Assembly (NCBI RefSeq): GCF_022760755.1
Contig: NZ_JAIVFP010000001.1
Location: forward strand, 1,530,001 to 1,594,000
Direction of reading: 5' to 3'
From: Candidatus Rhodoblastus alkanivorans
GTDB lineage: Bacteria > Pseudomonadota > Alphaproteobacteria > Rhizobiales > Beijerinckiaceae
Length of the DNA: 64,000 nucleotides
Shown one piece after another: positions 48,442-57,553 of this stretch. Position numbers and translations under genes: made by a program. The notes under the pieces were generated by a model, which ran no database searches, was not told where the DNA came from, and saw only the letters and a list, made by a program, of their open reading frames with translations. Every line of letters begins with the position of its first letter. Position 1 is the first letter of the stretch.

Positions 48442-49231
48442 GGAGCGAGCGATAGCCGGCGCGTTCGGCGGCGTAAAAAATCAATCGTTCGAGCGCATGG
48501 GCGGTCGTGCCGTCCACCTGGCCATGTTCCGGCTCGAAGGACGAAAAGGCCAGGTCGAGGTCGAGCAGGGGAGCCAACGCGGCAGGTCTTGCCCAGAACA
48601 TCGACCCGGCGGGAAAGTCGAGTCGGGTCGAACGCTCTAGCCTTACGCCCATCCGCCGCGCCAGATAAACCGTCTTGCAATAATTCTTGCCCCATTGGAC
48701 GCCATAGACGACCGACGGATGGACGCGCGGCGCGATCACGCCAAGATGAGGATAGGTTGCGAACAGCCCAAATATGCTGCGCAAGACGTCCGGGGAGCCG
48801 AGCAGGCTGTCGAGGATGAATTCCAGCCAGCGCGCCAGTTCCTCGGCGTGCGGCGATTTTTTCGTGTGGATATGCAGGACCAGATCGCATGCGCGCTGCT
48901 CGTCCCTGAAACCGACGAATTTCGGCGCGATGTCGCGGCCGCGGTTTTCGAAAATGCGAACGTCCGGCGCATAGGATCGCAGCGCCGCTTCCAGAAAATT
49001 CTTTTTTTCGGGCGTGTCAGTCGAGACGAACAGGCGGAAGGGCGCGCCGATATGGGCGAGATAGGGAAGGATGCGCTGGATTTCCTGTTCATAGAAGGCG
49101 TGGACGAATATGCCTATCTTCGGCTCGCCGGTCGGCGCTTCGGCCAACGCCGCGATCGGAAGGGCGGCATATCGGTATCTGATCAAGCCGGGCGGAATCT
49201 TCAGGAGCCGGCGCCATCTCGCGTCGTTCAT
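48356..49231 (-). CDS. Rhamnan-synthesis protein F (RgpF) family protein
   Basis: 291 residues with the RgpF pattern: GIFVHAFYEQEIQRILPYLAHIG, VFENRGRDIAPKFVGF-like, VLHIHTKKSPH, GSPDVLRSIFGLFA, and FPAGSMFWARPAALAPLLDL. RgpF proteins take part in assembling rhamnose-rich cell-surface polysaccharides. The ATG at 49231 overlaps the methyltransferase stop by four bases, so translation is coupled. Confidence 0.88.
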   Translation of the reverse strand: MNDARWRRLLKIPPGLIRYRYAALPIAALAEAPTGEPKIGIFVHAFYEQEIQRILPYLAHIGAPFRLFVSTDTPEKKNFLEAALRSYAPDVRIFENRGRDIAPKFVGFRDEQRACDLVLHIHTKKSPHAEELARWLEFILDSLLGSPDVLRSIFGLFATYPHLGVIAPRVHPSVVYGVQWGKNYCKTVYLARRMGVRLERSTRLDFPAGSMFWARPAALAPLLDLDLAFSSFEPEHGQVDGTTAHALERLIFYAAERAGYRSLHVGTSDDAEAFETVIGSGELEQGWVRTR

Positions 49232-50079
49232 CGCCGGCGCCTCTTGGGTCGAAAATAACGAAACGGGTCGGCGGCCGTCTTGATAAGGCTGTTCCGGAAC
49301 CGGTCGGCGACGGTCAGGCGAAAATCCTCGTCTTTTGGCCGCAGGGTTTGGAAGTCGCTCTCGAATTGGCGCAAGAGGCCAAGGATCGTCGCCCTTTCCG
49401 CCCATCTTTCGCCAAGCAGCCCGAAGCGTTCGCGAAGCCGGCGGGCAGAGTTGTCGTCGAGCGCGAAAAGTTTCGCCACCGCGTCCGGCGTCTGTGGCCC
49501 CGGCGCCGCCAGCGCAAGGCCTTCGCCCCGGGGAAAGACGAAAAAGGACTGGCCGTTGTGGAGGTCTTCGACGGGTTCGCCATGGATAAGCACAATGCCG
49601 CGCGGCGAAATCTTCTTCCGCCAGCGCCGGAATTCTTCGCGCGCGTCCAGAAGCCCGCCGGACGCGTTGATGTGGAGGAGGTCGATCGATCCATCCGCGA
49701 AGGCGTCGAGCGCGTCCACGGATCGTATCCGCATCAGCCGGGAAAAGCCGGCGTATCGATGATCGTGGAATTTGGCGAAGTCATCGAAACGCTCGTCGCC
49801 GCCCGGATCGGACCAAAGGTCCACGCCGTGGAGCCGGCAATCCAGGCGAAGGCGCAGCGCGGCCTCGCAGAACGCCGCGTAGGACACCCCGCGATCAACG
49901 CCCACCTCCAGCACGATGCGCGGCCGCGTCGCCGCCACCAGCCAAAAGGCGAAGGGAACATGGGCCCACCATGCGCTTTCCTCGTCCAGCAGTTCGGGCG
50001 TCCAAAAGGCTGGCTCGAACTCGTCCGCCAGAAAGGCGCCGAGCCCGGCCGACCCCCGATCTTGCGTTTTTCCGCTCAC
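49228..50079 (-). CDS. Class I SAM-dependent methyltransferase of the glycan cluster
   Basis: 283 residues from a GTG that overlaps the pfp stop codon (GTGA). The SAM motif is RIVLEVGVDRGVSYAAFCEAAL; HGVDLWSDPGGDERFDDF and the acidic SIDLLHINASGG follow, typical of the Methyltransf_24 kind found with glycosyltransferases. It probably methylates a sugar on the polymer. The frame is open much further into pfp, but that part is a shadow of pfp. Confidence 0.78.
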   Translation of the reverse strand: MSGKTQDRGSAGLGAFLADEFEPAFWTPELLDEESAWWAHVPFAFWLVAATRPRIVLEVGVDRGVSYAAFCEAALRLRLDCRLHGVDLWSDPGGDERFDDFAKFHDHRYAGFSRLMRIRSVDALDAFADGSIDLLHINASGGLLDAREEFRRWRKKISPRGIVLIHGEPVEDLHNGQSFFVFPRGEGLALAAPGPQTPDAVAKLFALDDNSARRLRERFGLLGERWAERATILGLLRQFESDFQTLRPKDEDFRLTVADRFRNSLIKTAADPFRYFRPKRRRR

Positions 50080-51296
50080 GCCTTGTGCAGGACCTTGGCC
50101 ACATGGTTCGGGCGCAGGCGATAGGCGTCGGGCATTCCCGAGCCGAGCAGCGGACGTAGGTAGAGGCGGAAGGCGTCGGTGACGTCGGTGCCGCAGTCGG
50201 ACAGGAATTCGTCCTCCATCACCCGGGTCTTGCCGGCCACCGTTTCGAGCGGAACCAGCTCGTAATCGACGGAATAGAATCCCGTGCGCTTGATCGAGAC
50301 CGAGCCGTTCCGGCCGCTCCACATCGCATATTGCACCGCCTTCTCGCCGACCTCGCGCGCTTCGCGCTGATCGACGTCGGAGACGCAGCCGATGAAGGAG
50401 CGCTGGAGATAGCCGAAAGTGTCGCCGCGCACGCGCTTGATCTTCAGCTTGTTCTTGATCTCCTCGCACAACAAGTCGGCGAGCGCGCCGGTGCCGGAAA
50501 GCTGGATATTGCCATGGGCGTCATGCTCGACCTGTTCGGCGAGCTTGGTGACGATCGGCGCGCCGGCGGCGTCGTGGACGCCTTCCGAAACCGCGACGAC
50601 GCAGCGGCCCAGCCGTTCATAGATGCGCTTGACGTCGGCGAGGAATTTTTCGGTGTCGAAAACCCGCTCGGGCACATAGATGAGATGGGGGCCGTCCTCG
50701 GGGAATTTCTTGCCGAGCGCGGAGGCCGCCGTCAGGAAGCCGGCGTGGCGGCCCATCACCACCGCGACATAGATGCCGGGAAGGGAGGCGTTGTCGAGAT
50801 TGGCCCCGGCGAAGGCCTGCGCGACGAAGCGCGCGGCGGAGGGAAAGCCGGGGGTGTGGTCGTTGCCGACGAGATCGTTGTCGATCGTCTTGGGGATATG
50901 CACGCAGCGCAGGGCATAGTTCGCCTTGATCGCCTCATCGGCGACGATGCGTACGGTGTCGGAGGAATCGTTGCCGCCGACATAGAAGAAGGCGCCGATC
51001 TCATGGGCCTGGAGCACCTTGAAGATCTCGTGGCAATATTTGGCGTCCGGCTTGTCGCGGGTCGAGCCCAGCGCCGAGGAGGGGGTGTTGGCGACCATCT
51101 CCAGATTGTGGCTGGTCTCCTGGGTCAGGTCGAGCAGGTTCTCGTCCACGATGCCGCGCACGCCGTGATGGGCGCCATAGACGCGCTCGACGCCTGCGAA
51201 TTTGCGCGCCTCCAGCACGACGCCGGCGAGCGACTGGTTGATCACCGCGGTCGGACCGCCGCCTTGGGCGACGAGAATTTTCTTCGGCGTCATCAA
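50076..51296 (-). CDS. pfp: Pyrophosphate-dependent 6-phosphofructokinase
   Basis: Interconverts fructose 6-phosphate and fructose 1,6-bisphosphate using PPi, so it works in both glycolysis and gluconeogenesis. 406 residues. The phosphoryl-donor site reads GGND (107-110), with Asp where ATP enzymes have Gly, and PKTIDNDL (135-142) carries the Lys136 typical of PPi enzymes. MGRHAGFLTAASAL and the VRGDTFGYLQRS motif fit the same group, seen in methylotrophs. It is the first gene of a leftward run with the methyltransferase and three glycan genes. Confidence 0.93.
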   Translation of the reverse strand: MMTPKKILVAQGGGPTAVINQSLAGVVLEARKFAGVERVYGAHHGVRGIVDENLLDLTQETSHNLEMVANTPSSALGSTRDKPDAKYCHEIFKVLQAHEIGAFFYVGGNDSSDTVRIVADEAIKANYALRCVHIPKTIDNDLVGNDHTPGFPSAARFVAQAFAGANLDNASLPGIYVAVVMGRHAGFLTAASALGKKFPEDGPHLIYVPERVFDTEKFLADVKRIYERLGRCVVAVSEGVHDAAGAPIVTKLAEQVEHDAHGNIQLSGTGALADLLCEEIKNKLKIKRVRGDTFGYLQRSFIGCVSDVDQREAREVGEKAVQYAMWSGRNGSVSIKRTGFYSVDYELVPLETVAGKTRVMEDEFLSDCGTDVTDAFRLYLRPLLGSGMPDAYRLRPNHVAKVLHKA

Positions 51297-51789
51297 ATTC
51301 CTCCCCTTGAAAACAGGGCAGTTTTATAGCGGCGGGCGGAAAAGGGAAACCGGTTTTTGCCGCGGCGCCGGACGCCGAGGCTTGGCTCCGCATCGCCGCG
51401 CGGGCTATAGAGCGGCGCGCGCGAAGGCCGACGCCGGTTTTACGCGCAACCCCGAAAAACCAGGCAAACTGGAGCCGCTGGCGATTCCGCCGGATCGCCA
51501 TTGGTTCCCCTGTCAGTTTTGTTCAGATGTTCAAATCTTGAGGACTAATGGAATACGCATTCGTACCGCCCAGCAGCAGGTCTCCGCTTGGGCGTGGAAA
51601 ATTGTGTAGGTTTTTCAAACAATTTTACCGAGGATATGGTCCGCCGCCATTCAGTATCCGATTGAAAGTGGGCCGCAGATGTTAGGATTCAACGAGTCGA
51701 TTGGGTGTCGAAACTTGTCAGGAGGCCCAATCGAAGTGTAGGAACCTCATCATGTCGCGCCAGGGTAAACGTTCGAAGGGAATTGGACC
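51297..51789. other. Gap between pfp and GT2 gene
   Basis: 493 bp without a supported gene. The half nearest the GT2 gene is less GC-rich than the rest. Divergent promoters are expected here; none is clear by eye. Confidence 0.45.
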
Positions 51790-52773
51790 TTGACCATCAC
51801 GGTTGCCGCAATCATTCCTCTTTATAATGGCGCGCCGTTCATCATTGAAGCGCTTCGCAGCGTTGTCGCGCAGACCGACCCTCCCGACGAGGTGATCGTC
51901 GTCGACGACGGTTCGACCGACGAAGGTCCCGCGCTCGTTGAAGAATTCGCGCGCAATCACCGCATCACGATCCTCAGGAAGCCGAACGGCGGCCAATCGT
52001 CGGCCCGCAACACGGCGATCATGCACACAAACTGCTCGCACATCGCGCTGCTCGATCAGGACGACGCATGGTACGATAATCATCTTGCGGTTCTGAAAGC
52101 GCCTTTCGAAAGCCCGCCGGTTCGGGATCTGGCCTTCGTCTATGGCAATTTGGACCAGATCGATCGCGAGGGCCGCATGGTCGCCCATTGCGTCCTCGAC
52201 GCCGTTCCGTCGCCGCAGCCGAAGCGGTCTTTGCAGGATTGTCTGAGTTACGACCAGTTCATTCTTCCCGGCGCCTCGCTGATCGCGAAAGACGCCATGG
52301 TGGCCGTCGGTCTGTTTGACGAGCGGCTTTCCGGCTATGAGGACGACGATCTATTCCTGCGGCTGTTCATGGCCGGCTACCGAAGCGTTTATGTCAACGA
52401 GGCCGTAACGCGCTGGCGCATCTACGCCGGATCGACATCCTTCAGCGCAAGGATGGCTAAATCCCGCATGATTTACTTTCACAAGCTCATCGAACTGTTC
52501 CCCGACGATCCGCGCCTGGGCGTATACTGGCGGCGCAACTTCATCGCGCCGCGTTTTTTCGAGATCGCTTACAACGAATTTTATAATGGCTCGAAAAACG
52601 GCGAAGCGGCTCGTCTGGCGCATGGCTGGACGGCCATGCTTGAAATCGTCCCCTACATGAAGAATCGCGTCCGTCGGCGCATGAACTGGGTCGCCCCTGT
52701 CGTGGGCCGGATCTATCGGGGGCGGCTGACGGGCGTCGCGCGAAGGCTGGTCCGTTTCGCGGCGCGCGCCTGA
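51790..52773 (+). CDS. Family 2 glycosyltransferase
   Basis: 327 residues from a TTG with GAAGGGA upstream. The GT2 core is complete: AAIIPLYNGAPFIIEALRSV, VVDDGSTDEG, PNGGQSSARNTAI, the DxD-like LLDQDDAW, and acceptor segment GYEDDDLFLRLF. The C-terminus is basic. It transfers a nucleotide-activated sugar, probably to a surface polymer, and runs opposite to the coupled glycan cluster on the other side of the gap. Confidence 0.92.
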   Translation: MTITVAAIIPLYNGAPFIIEALRSVVAQTDPPDEVIVVDDGSTDEGPALVEEFARNHRITILRKPNGGQSSARNTAIMHTNCSHIALLDQDDAWYDNHLAVLKAPFESPPVRDLAFVYGNLDQIDREGRMVAHCVLDAVPSPQPKRSLQDCLSYDQFILPGASLIAKDAMVAVGLFDERLSGYEDDDLFLRLFMAGYRSVYVNEAVTRWRIYAGSTSFSARMAKSRMIYFHKLIELFPDDPRLGVYWRRNFIAPRFFEIAYNEFYNGSKNGEAARLAHGWTAMLEIVPYMKNRVRRRMNWVAPVVGRIYRGRLTGVARRLVRFAARA

Positions 52774-52882
52774 CGGCCCAATATCGGCGCGTCGGCGCGC
52801 CTCCGGCGCTTCATGCGTTCGTGAGCCGGGCCGCCAACCGAGGAGTTCACCGATTCCGTTCGACCGCCTCGCCTTTTCCGAT

Positions 52883-54316
52883 TTGCATCCCGGCGACGTC
52901 ATCGACGGATTTCGCCTGATGGAGCGCATCCATGTCGGCGGCATGGCGCATCTGTGGCGGGTGACCCGCGACGACATGTCGCCTCCGGCGATTCTCAAGG
53001 CGCCGATCATTCAGGACGGCGACGACGCCACCGCCATCGTCGGTTTCGAGATGGAGCAGATGATCCTGCCGCTGCTCCACGGCCCCCATGCGCCGAAATT
53101 CATCGCCTCGGGCGATTTCAGCCGCCAGCCCTATATCGTCATGGAGCATATTGCGGGCGAAAGCCTGCTCGGCTGCATCGATCACGCGCCGCTGCCGATC
53201 GACGACGTGGTCGAGATCGGCGTCGGCGTCGCGCACGCTTTGGCCGATCTCCATAGCCAGAACGTGATCCATCTCGACGTCAAGCCATCGAATGTCATCC
53301 GCCGGGCCGGCGGCGGCTTCGCTTTGATCGATTTCGGCCTGTCGCGCCACGACCTGCTGCCCGACCTGCTGGCGGAGGAATTCCGCCTGCCGCTCGGCAC
53401 TGGCCCCTATCTGTCGCCAGAGCAGATTTTGCGCGATCGCACCGATCCGCGCAGCGATATGTTCGCGCTCGGCGTCATGCTCTATTTCCTGCTGACCGGC
53501 GTGCGGCCATTCGGTTCGCCGCGCCAGCGCCGGGCGCTCGCCCGGCGGTTGTGGCGCGACCCGGAGCCGCCCGTCCGCCACCGCCCCGACTGTCCGCCCT
53601 GGCTTCAGGAGGTCATCCTGCATTGCCTGGAGCCGGAGGCCGACAAACGCTATCCCACCGCCGCGCAACTCGCGCTCGATCTCGCCGAACCGGAGCAGAT
53701 TCGCCTGACCGAACGGGCGGAAAAGCGCCGCGCCGATTCCTGGCTCACGGCGCGGCGGCGCTGGTGGGCGCAGAAATTCGCGCCGATGAGGACGCCGCGA
53801 AGCATCGCCGCCCGGCGCGCCGCCGCGCCGATCGTCATGGCGGCGCTCGACCTCGGCGACGCCAATGCCGCGCTGGGCGAGGTCCTGCGCGACACGGTCG
53901 CCCGAATCATGGCCGCCGCGCCCGGCGCGCGGCTTGCCTGCGTCAGCGTCATCAAGACCAGCCGGCTGCGCCTCGACAGCGCCCAGGACGAGTTCGGTCG
54001 CAATCTCCATGTGCGGCGGCTGGTGGAGGCGCGGCGCTGGGCAGCCGGGCTCGGCCTGCCCTCGGCCCAGATCACCGCCCATGTGCTTGAGGCGAGCGAT
54101 CCCGCGGCCGCTTTGATCGATTTCGCCCGCGAAAATTTCGTCGATCAGATCGTGATCTGCGCCTGCTCGGGCCGGCGCGGCGGCATGGGCCCGGTCGCCG
54201 CGCGGATCGGCGCCCAGGCGCCCTGCACCGTCACGCTCGTCCGCCCGCCCCAGCCCGCGGAGGCCGGCGCCGGCGACGAGGTCCCGATGGAGCCGGACGT
54301 GGGGCTGGGAATTTAA
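52883..54316 (+). CDS. Serine/threonine protein kinase fused to a UspA-like domain
   Basis: At least 477 residues. Kinase domain at about 1-270: glycine loop IHVGGMAHLW, Lys39 in AILKAP, catalytic HLDVKPSN (D132, K134, N137; Leu replaces Arg of HRD), DFG (150-152) and GTGPYLSPEQ. A basic linker leads to a UspA-type domain at about 315-460 (IVMAALDLGDAN; VDQIVICACSGRRGGMGPVAARI; APCTVTLVRP). The only canonical-like start is TTG at 52883; an in-frame ATT at 52853 follows GAGGAG at ideal spacing and would add ten residues (PFDRLAFSD). No membrane segment is seen. Confidence 0.88.
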   Translation: MHPGDVIDGFRLMERIHVGGMAHLWRVTRDDMSPPAILKAPIIQDGDDATAIVGFEMEQMILPLLHGPHAPKFIASGDFSRQPYIVMEHIAGESLLGCIDHAPLPIDDVVEIGVGVAHALADLHSQNVIHLDVKPSNVIRRAGGGFALIDFGLSRHDLLPDLLAEEFRLPLGTGPYLSPEQILRDRTDPRSDMFALGVMLYFLLTGVRPFGSPRQRRALARRLWRDPEPPVRHRPDCPPWLQEVILHCLEPEADKRYPTAAQLALDLAEPEQIRLTERAEKRRADSWLTARRRWWAQKFAPMRTPRSIAARRAAAPIVMAALDLGDANAALGEVLRDTVARIMAAAPGARLACVSVIKTSRLRLDSAQDEFGRNLHVRRLVEARRWAAGLGLPSAQITAHVLEASDPAAALIDFARENFVDQIVICACSGRRGGMGPVAARIGAQAPCTVTLVRPPQPAEAGAGDEVPMEPDVGLGI

Positions 54317-54387
54317 GCCCGGGATTGAACGGCGAGGCGATTGGCGGTACATCGGTGGAAGCCCCGACGGGAGCGCGGGGGAATTGG

Positions 54388-54630
54388 ATGAGGCCGATGA
54401 ACCGCATTGATCGCCGGGTCCCGATGAGCGGGCCGGCCGAAATCGAATATCTCGACGGCGATTTCAAGATCAAGAAGCCGGGCGCCTTCGTCGTTTGCGC
54501 GGCGACCGGCGCGCATATCATGATCGAGGAATTGCGCTATTGGAACGTCGACCGGCAGGAGCCCTATGCCGGGCCCGAGGCGAAAATGCTGCGCCTGCAG
54601 CAGCTCGGCGAATTGCCGCGCAAGCCGTAA
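54388..54630 (+). CDS. DUF2093 domain protein
   Basis: 80 residues, MRPMNRIDRRVP then the DUF2093 core AEIEYLDGDFKIKKPGAFVVC and ELRYWNVDRQEPYAGPEA. Function unknown; strongly associated with lpxK and kdtA in Hyphomicrobiales. CGGGGG supports the ATG at 54388; the ATG at 54397 matches the usual family start. It converges with lpxK. Confidence 0.9.
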   Translation: MRPMNRIDRRVPMSGPAEIEYLDGDFKIKKPGAFVVCAATGAHIMIEELRYWNVDRQEPYAGPEAKMLRLQQLGELPRKP

Positions 54631-54633
54631 GTC

Positions 54634-55698
54634 CTACATTTTGATTTCGCCGGAAAGCCGGCCGGCGCCGCGGAATTTCGCCACCACGTCCAGCAGCAGT
54701 TGGCGCAGGTCGTCGCCTTCCTCGACCACGAGCCCGACCGGCAGAGCCTCGGGCTGGGGAAGATCCTGCCGCAGAACGGGCAGGAAGGGCGCGAGCTTGA
54801 CCATGTCTTTTTCAGTCGTCACCAGCAAGGCGTTGAGCGCTTCGGCCTGGCGTTGCAGCGCGGCGATTTCGGGCGGCCGGTAGGGATAATGGTCGGGGAA
54901 GCTGTGCCGCGCGACAATCCGCGCGCCGCAGGCTTCGAGCGATTCGAAAAATTTTTGCGGCCGGCCGATTCCCGCGAAGGCCACGACCTTCGCGCCGAGC
55001 ATGCGCAGGGCGGCGTTGGCGTCGGGCGCGAGCCGGCCGTGGAAGACCGGCTTGCCGGAGGCTTCGAACAGGCTCGCCGCGGCGTGGCCCGCTTCGCCCT
55101 CGCCGATCACCAGCGCCGCCGAGGAAAGCTTGAGCTGGAGCGCAATGGGCGCTCGCAAGGGGCCGGCCGGCAGCAGGCGGCCATTGCCGAAGCCGACGGC
55201 GCCGTCGATGACGGCCAAGGCGAAGTCGCGGCGCAGGCTCGGGTTTTGCAGGCCGTCATCCATGACGATCAGGCTGGCGCCGCCGGCGAGCGCCAGCATG
55301 GCGCCGGTCGGGCGGTCGCGCGCCACCACCGTCTGGGCGACGCGGGCGAGCAGTAGCGGTTCGTCGCCGGCCTGGGCCGCGCCGTGGCGGCGCTGGTCGA
55401 CCAGATGGGCGCCGCCGTCGGCGCTGAGCGCCCCGCCATAGCCGCGCGACAGGAAACAGGGCGTTTCGCCGGCGCGCTTGAGCCACTTGGCGACGGCCAA
55501 AGCGGTAGGGGTTTTGCCCGCGCCGCCGACCACGAAATTGCCGACGCAGATCACGGGCGCGGTGACCCGCGAGCCCGCGCGCGCCATCCGGCGCGCCGCC
55601 GCCCGGCCGTAAAGCGCGGCCAGGGGCGAGAGAATCGCGATCATGATCCGCCCGAACAGGCCGGGTTTTGCGGACCACCAGAAAGCCGGCGCGCGCAT
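54634..55698 (-). CDS. lpxK: Tetraacyldisaccharide 4'-kinase
   Basis: Phosphorylates the 4' position of the lipid A precursor at the inner membrane. 354 residues from the ATG at 55698 (GCGAGG upstream). An N-terminal membrane-associated helix (RIMIAILSPLAALYG) precedes the P-loop GNFVVGGAGKTP (53-64). GYGGALSADGG, VIVMDDGLQNPSL-like and GIGRPQKFFESLEACG are typical. It follows kdtA in the same direction, with about 100 bp between. Confidence 0.96.
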   Translation of the reverse strand: MRAPAFWWSAKPGLFGRIMIAILSPLAALYGRAAARRMARAGSRVTAPVICVGNFVVGGAGKTPTALAVAKWLKRAGETPCFLSRGYGGALSADGGAHLVDQRRHGAAQAGDEPLLLARVAQTVVARDRPTGAMLALAGGASLIVMDDGLQNPSLRRDFALAVIDGAVGFGNGRLLPAGPLRAPIALQLKLSSAALVIGEGEAGHAAASLFEASGKPVFHGRLAPDANAALRMLGAKVVAFAGIGRPQKFFESLEACGARIVARHSFPDHYPYRPPEIAALQRQAEALNALLVTTEKDMVKLAPFLPVLRQDLPQPEALPVGLVVEEGDDLRQLLLDVVAKFRGAGRLSGEIKM

Positions 55699-55799
55699 GG
55701 GGCCTCGCAAGGTCTTACGCCCATCGGACCCCGAAAAGGGCCGATGGCGTCCGCGCCGACCGGCGCGGCGCCGGCTGGCCAACGGTATGATAGGTAAAT

Positions 55800-57095
55800 C
55801 TAGAAGGCCTCAGGCCGAGATACAATCATGTGCGCGATATAATGTTCCAGCGCCAGCATGATTTTGTCGGTCGCGCCGCCGAGCTCGCCGACAATGCGGC
55901 GCGATTCCTCGGCGGTGCGGCGCAGCAGGGCAGGGTCGGTGAACAAGGCTTCGAGCTGGCGGGCGAGGGCGTTGGCGTCGGCGACCCTGATCGCTCCGCC
56001 CTGGCTGTCGAGCGCGCCATAGACGTCGAGGAAATTGCCGATATGGGGGCCGTGAAGGATCGCCGAGCCGAGCTTGGCCGGCTCGATCGGATTCTGGCCG
56101 CCTTCCCCGGCGAGCGACTTGCCCATGAAGATCACGCTCGACAGACGATAGAACAGGCCGAGCTCGCCGATCGTGTCGCCCACATAAACCTGGGTCGAGG
56201 GACGGATCGGCTCGCCGCGCGAGCGCAGGGCGGCTTCGAGCCCGGCGGCCTCGGCCTCGGCAACGATGTCCGGGCCGCGATGCGGGTGGCGCGGCGCGAG
56301 GACCGTAAGCAGGCGCGGAAAGCGCGCGGCCAGGGCCTTGTGCGCCTGGAACGCGAGCGCCTCCTCGCCCGGATGGGTCGAAGCGGCGATCCAGATCGGC
56401 CGCGGGCCGATCTGGCGGGCGAGCTCGTCGAGGCGGGCGGGGTCGGCGGGCGGCGCGTCCACGTCATATTTCAGGTTGCCGATGGCGTCCACGCGCGGCG
56501 CGCCGAGCTGGAGCAGGCGCGCGGCGTCGTCCCGGCTCTGGGCGAGGCAGAGATCGATCTTGCCGAGCAGCGCCGAGATGAAGCCTGGCAGGCGCCGCCA
56601 GCGTTCGAAGGAGCGCGGCGACAGCCGGGCGTTGACCAGAGTGATCGGGATGTTGCGGGCGTGAACCGCGCAGATGGTGTTGGGCCAGATTTCGGATTCG
56701 GCGAGGATGAACAGATCGGGCCGCCAATGGTCGAGAAAACGCTCGATGAAGGCGGGCGCGTCGAGCGGCGCGAATTGATGGGTCGCGCCCTCCGGCAGCC
56801 GTTGCGCGAGGATGCGCGCTGAGGTCACCGTGCCGGTGGTGACGAGGACATGGAAGCCCTTTGCGATGAGGCGGCCGACCAAAGGCAGCAGCGCCAGGCC
56901 TTCGCCGACGCTCGCGCCATGCAGCCAGGCCAGACGGCCCTGGGGACGGGGCTGGCTCGCGCGTCCGCGGCGCTCGCCGATCCTTTTGATGTCTTCCTTG
57001 CCGTTGCGGCCGCGTCGCCAAAGGAAAACGCCGCTGAAAGGGGCAAGGCCCCTGGCGGCGGCGCGGTAGACGGGCAGAAAAACCGCAGAACTCAT
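55800..57095 (-). CDS. kdtA: 3-deoxy-D-manno-octulosonic acid transferase
   Basis: Also called waaA. Adds Kdo to lipid A precursor on the cytoplasmic face of the inner membrane. 431 residues of the GT30 family: one N-terminal membrane anchor, WLHGASVGEGLALLPLV, ILAESEIWPNTI, NARLSPRSFERWRR, and the CMP-Kdo site region with AASTHPGEE and FMGKSLAGEGGQNPIEPA. It is part of the lipid A block with DUF4170, cysQ, lpxK and DUF2093. Confidence 0.96.
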   Translation of the reverse strand: MSSAVFLPVYRAAARGLAPFSGVFLWRRGRNGKEDIKRIGERRGRASQPRPQGRLAWLHGASVGEGLALLPLVGRLIAKGFHVLVTTGTVTSARILAQRLPEGATHQFAPLDAPAFIERFLDHWRPDLFILAESEIWPNTICAVHARNIPITLVNARLSPRSFERWRRLPGFISALLGKIDLCLAQSRDDAARLLQLGAPRVDAIGNLKYDVDAPPADPARLDELARQIGPRPIWIAASTHPGEEALAFQAHKALAARFPRLLTVLAPRHPHRGPDIVAEAEAAGLEAALRSRGEPIRPSTQVYVGDTIGELGLFYRLSSVIFMGKSLAGEGGQNPIEPAKLGSAILHGPHIGNFLDVYGALDSQGGAIRVADANALARQLEALFTDPALLRRTAEESRRIVGELGGATDKIMLALEHYIAHMIVSRPEAF

Positions 57096-57316
57096 CGCAG
57101 TCCGGTCTCGTTATTATTTTTCGGCCGCGTCGGGGGCCGTCGTCCGGCTCCTCCGCTTAGGGCGCGGCGAATTTGCTCGACCATTCGGGCCGAAACGCGG
57201 CGAAGACGTGAAAAGCTCACGCTCCGCCTCCGACCAAGCCTTTGGCTCAGGCGACGAATAACGCAGATCCGGGGAAATTGCGAGGGCCCGACCGTAAGAA
57301 CGCCGCGGCGCCGGGC

Positions 57317-57553
57317 TCAATCGTCCGAAGGGTCGAGAACGCGGTGAAGATGGACGATGAAATAGCGCATATGGGCGTTGTCCACCGTCGATTGCGCCTT
57401 GGCCTTCCAGGCGGCGTGGGCGCTGTCGAAACTGGGGTACATGCCGACGAAGTCGATTTCCGAAATATCCTTGAAGTCCGTGGTTTCGATATTCTTCAGC
57501 TCGCCGCCGAAAACAAGGTGCAGCAGCTGCTTGGGCTCGACTTCATGGCTCAT
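57317..57553 (-). CDS. DUF4170 domain protein
   Basis: 78 residues covering the whole DUF4170 family (LLHLVFGGELKNIETTDFKDI; VGMYPSFDSAHAAWKAKAQ; HMRYFIVHLHRVLDP). Small soluble protein of unknown function, conserved between cysQ and kdtA in Hyphomicrobiales. Its ATG at 57553 overlaps the cysQ stop by four bases, so it is translationally coupled. Confidence 0.93.
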   Translation of the reverse strand: MSHEVEPKQLLHLVFGGELKNIETTDFKDISEIDFVGMYPSFDSAHAAWKAKAQSTVDNAHMRYFIVHLHRVLDPSDD

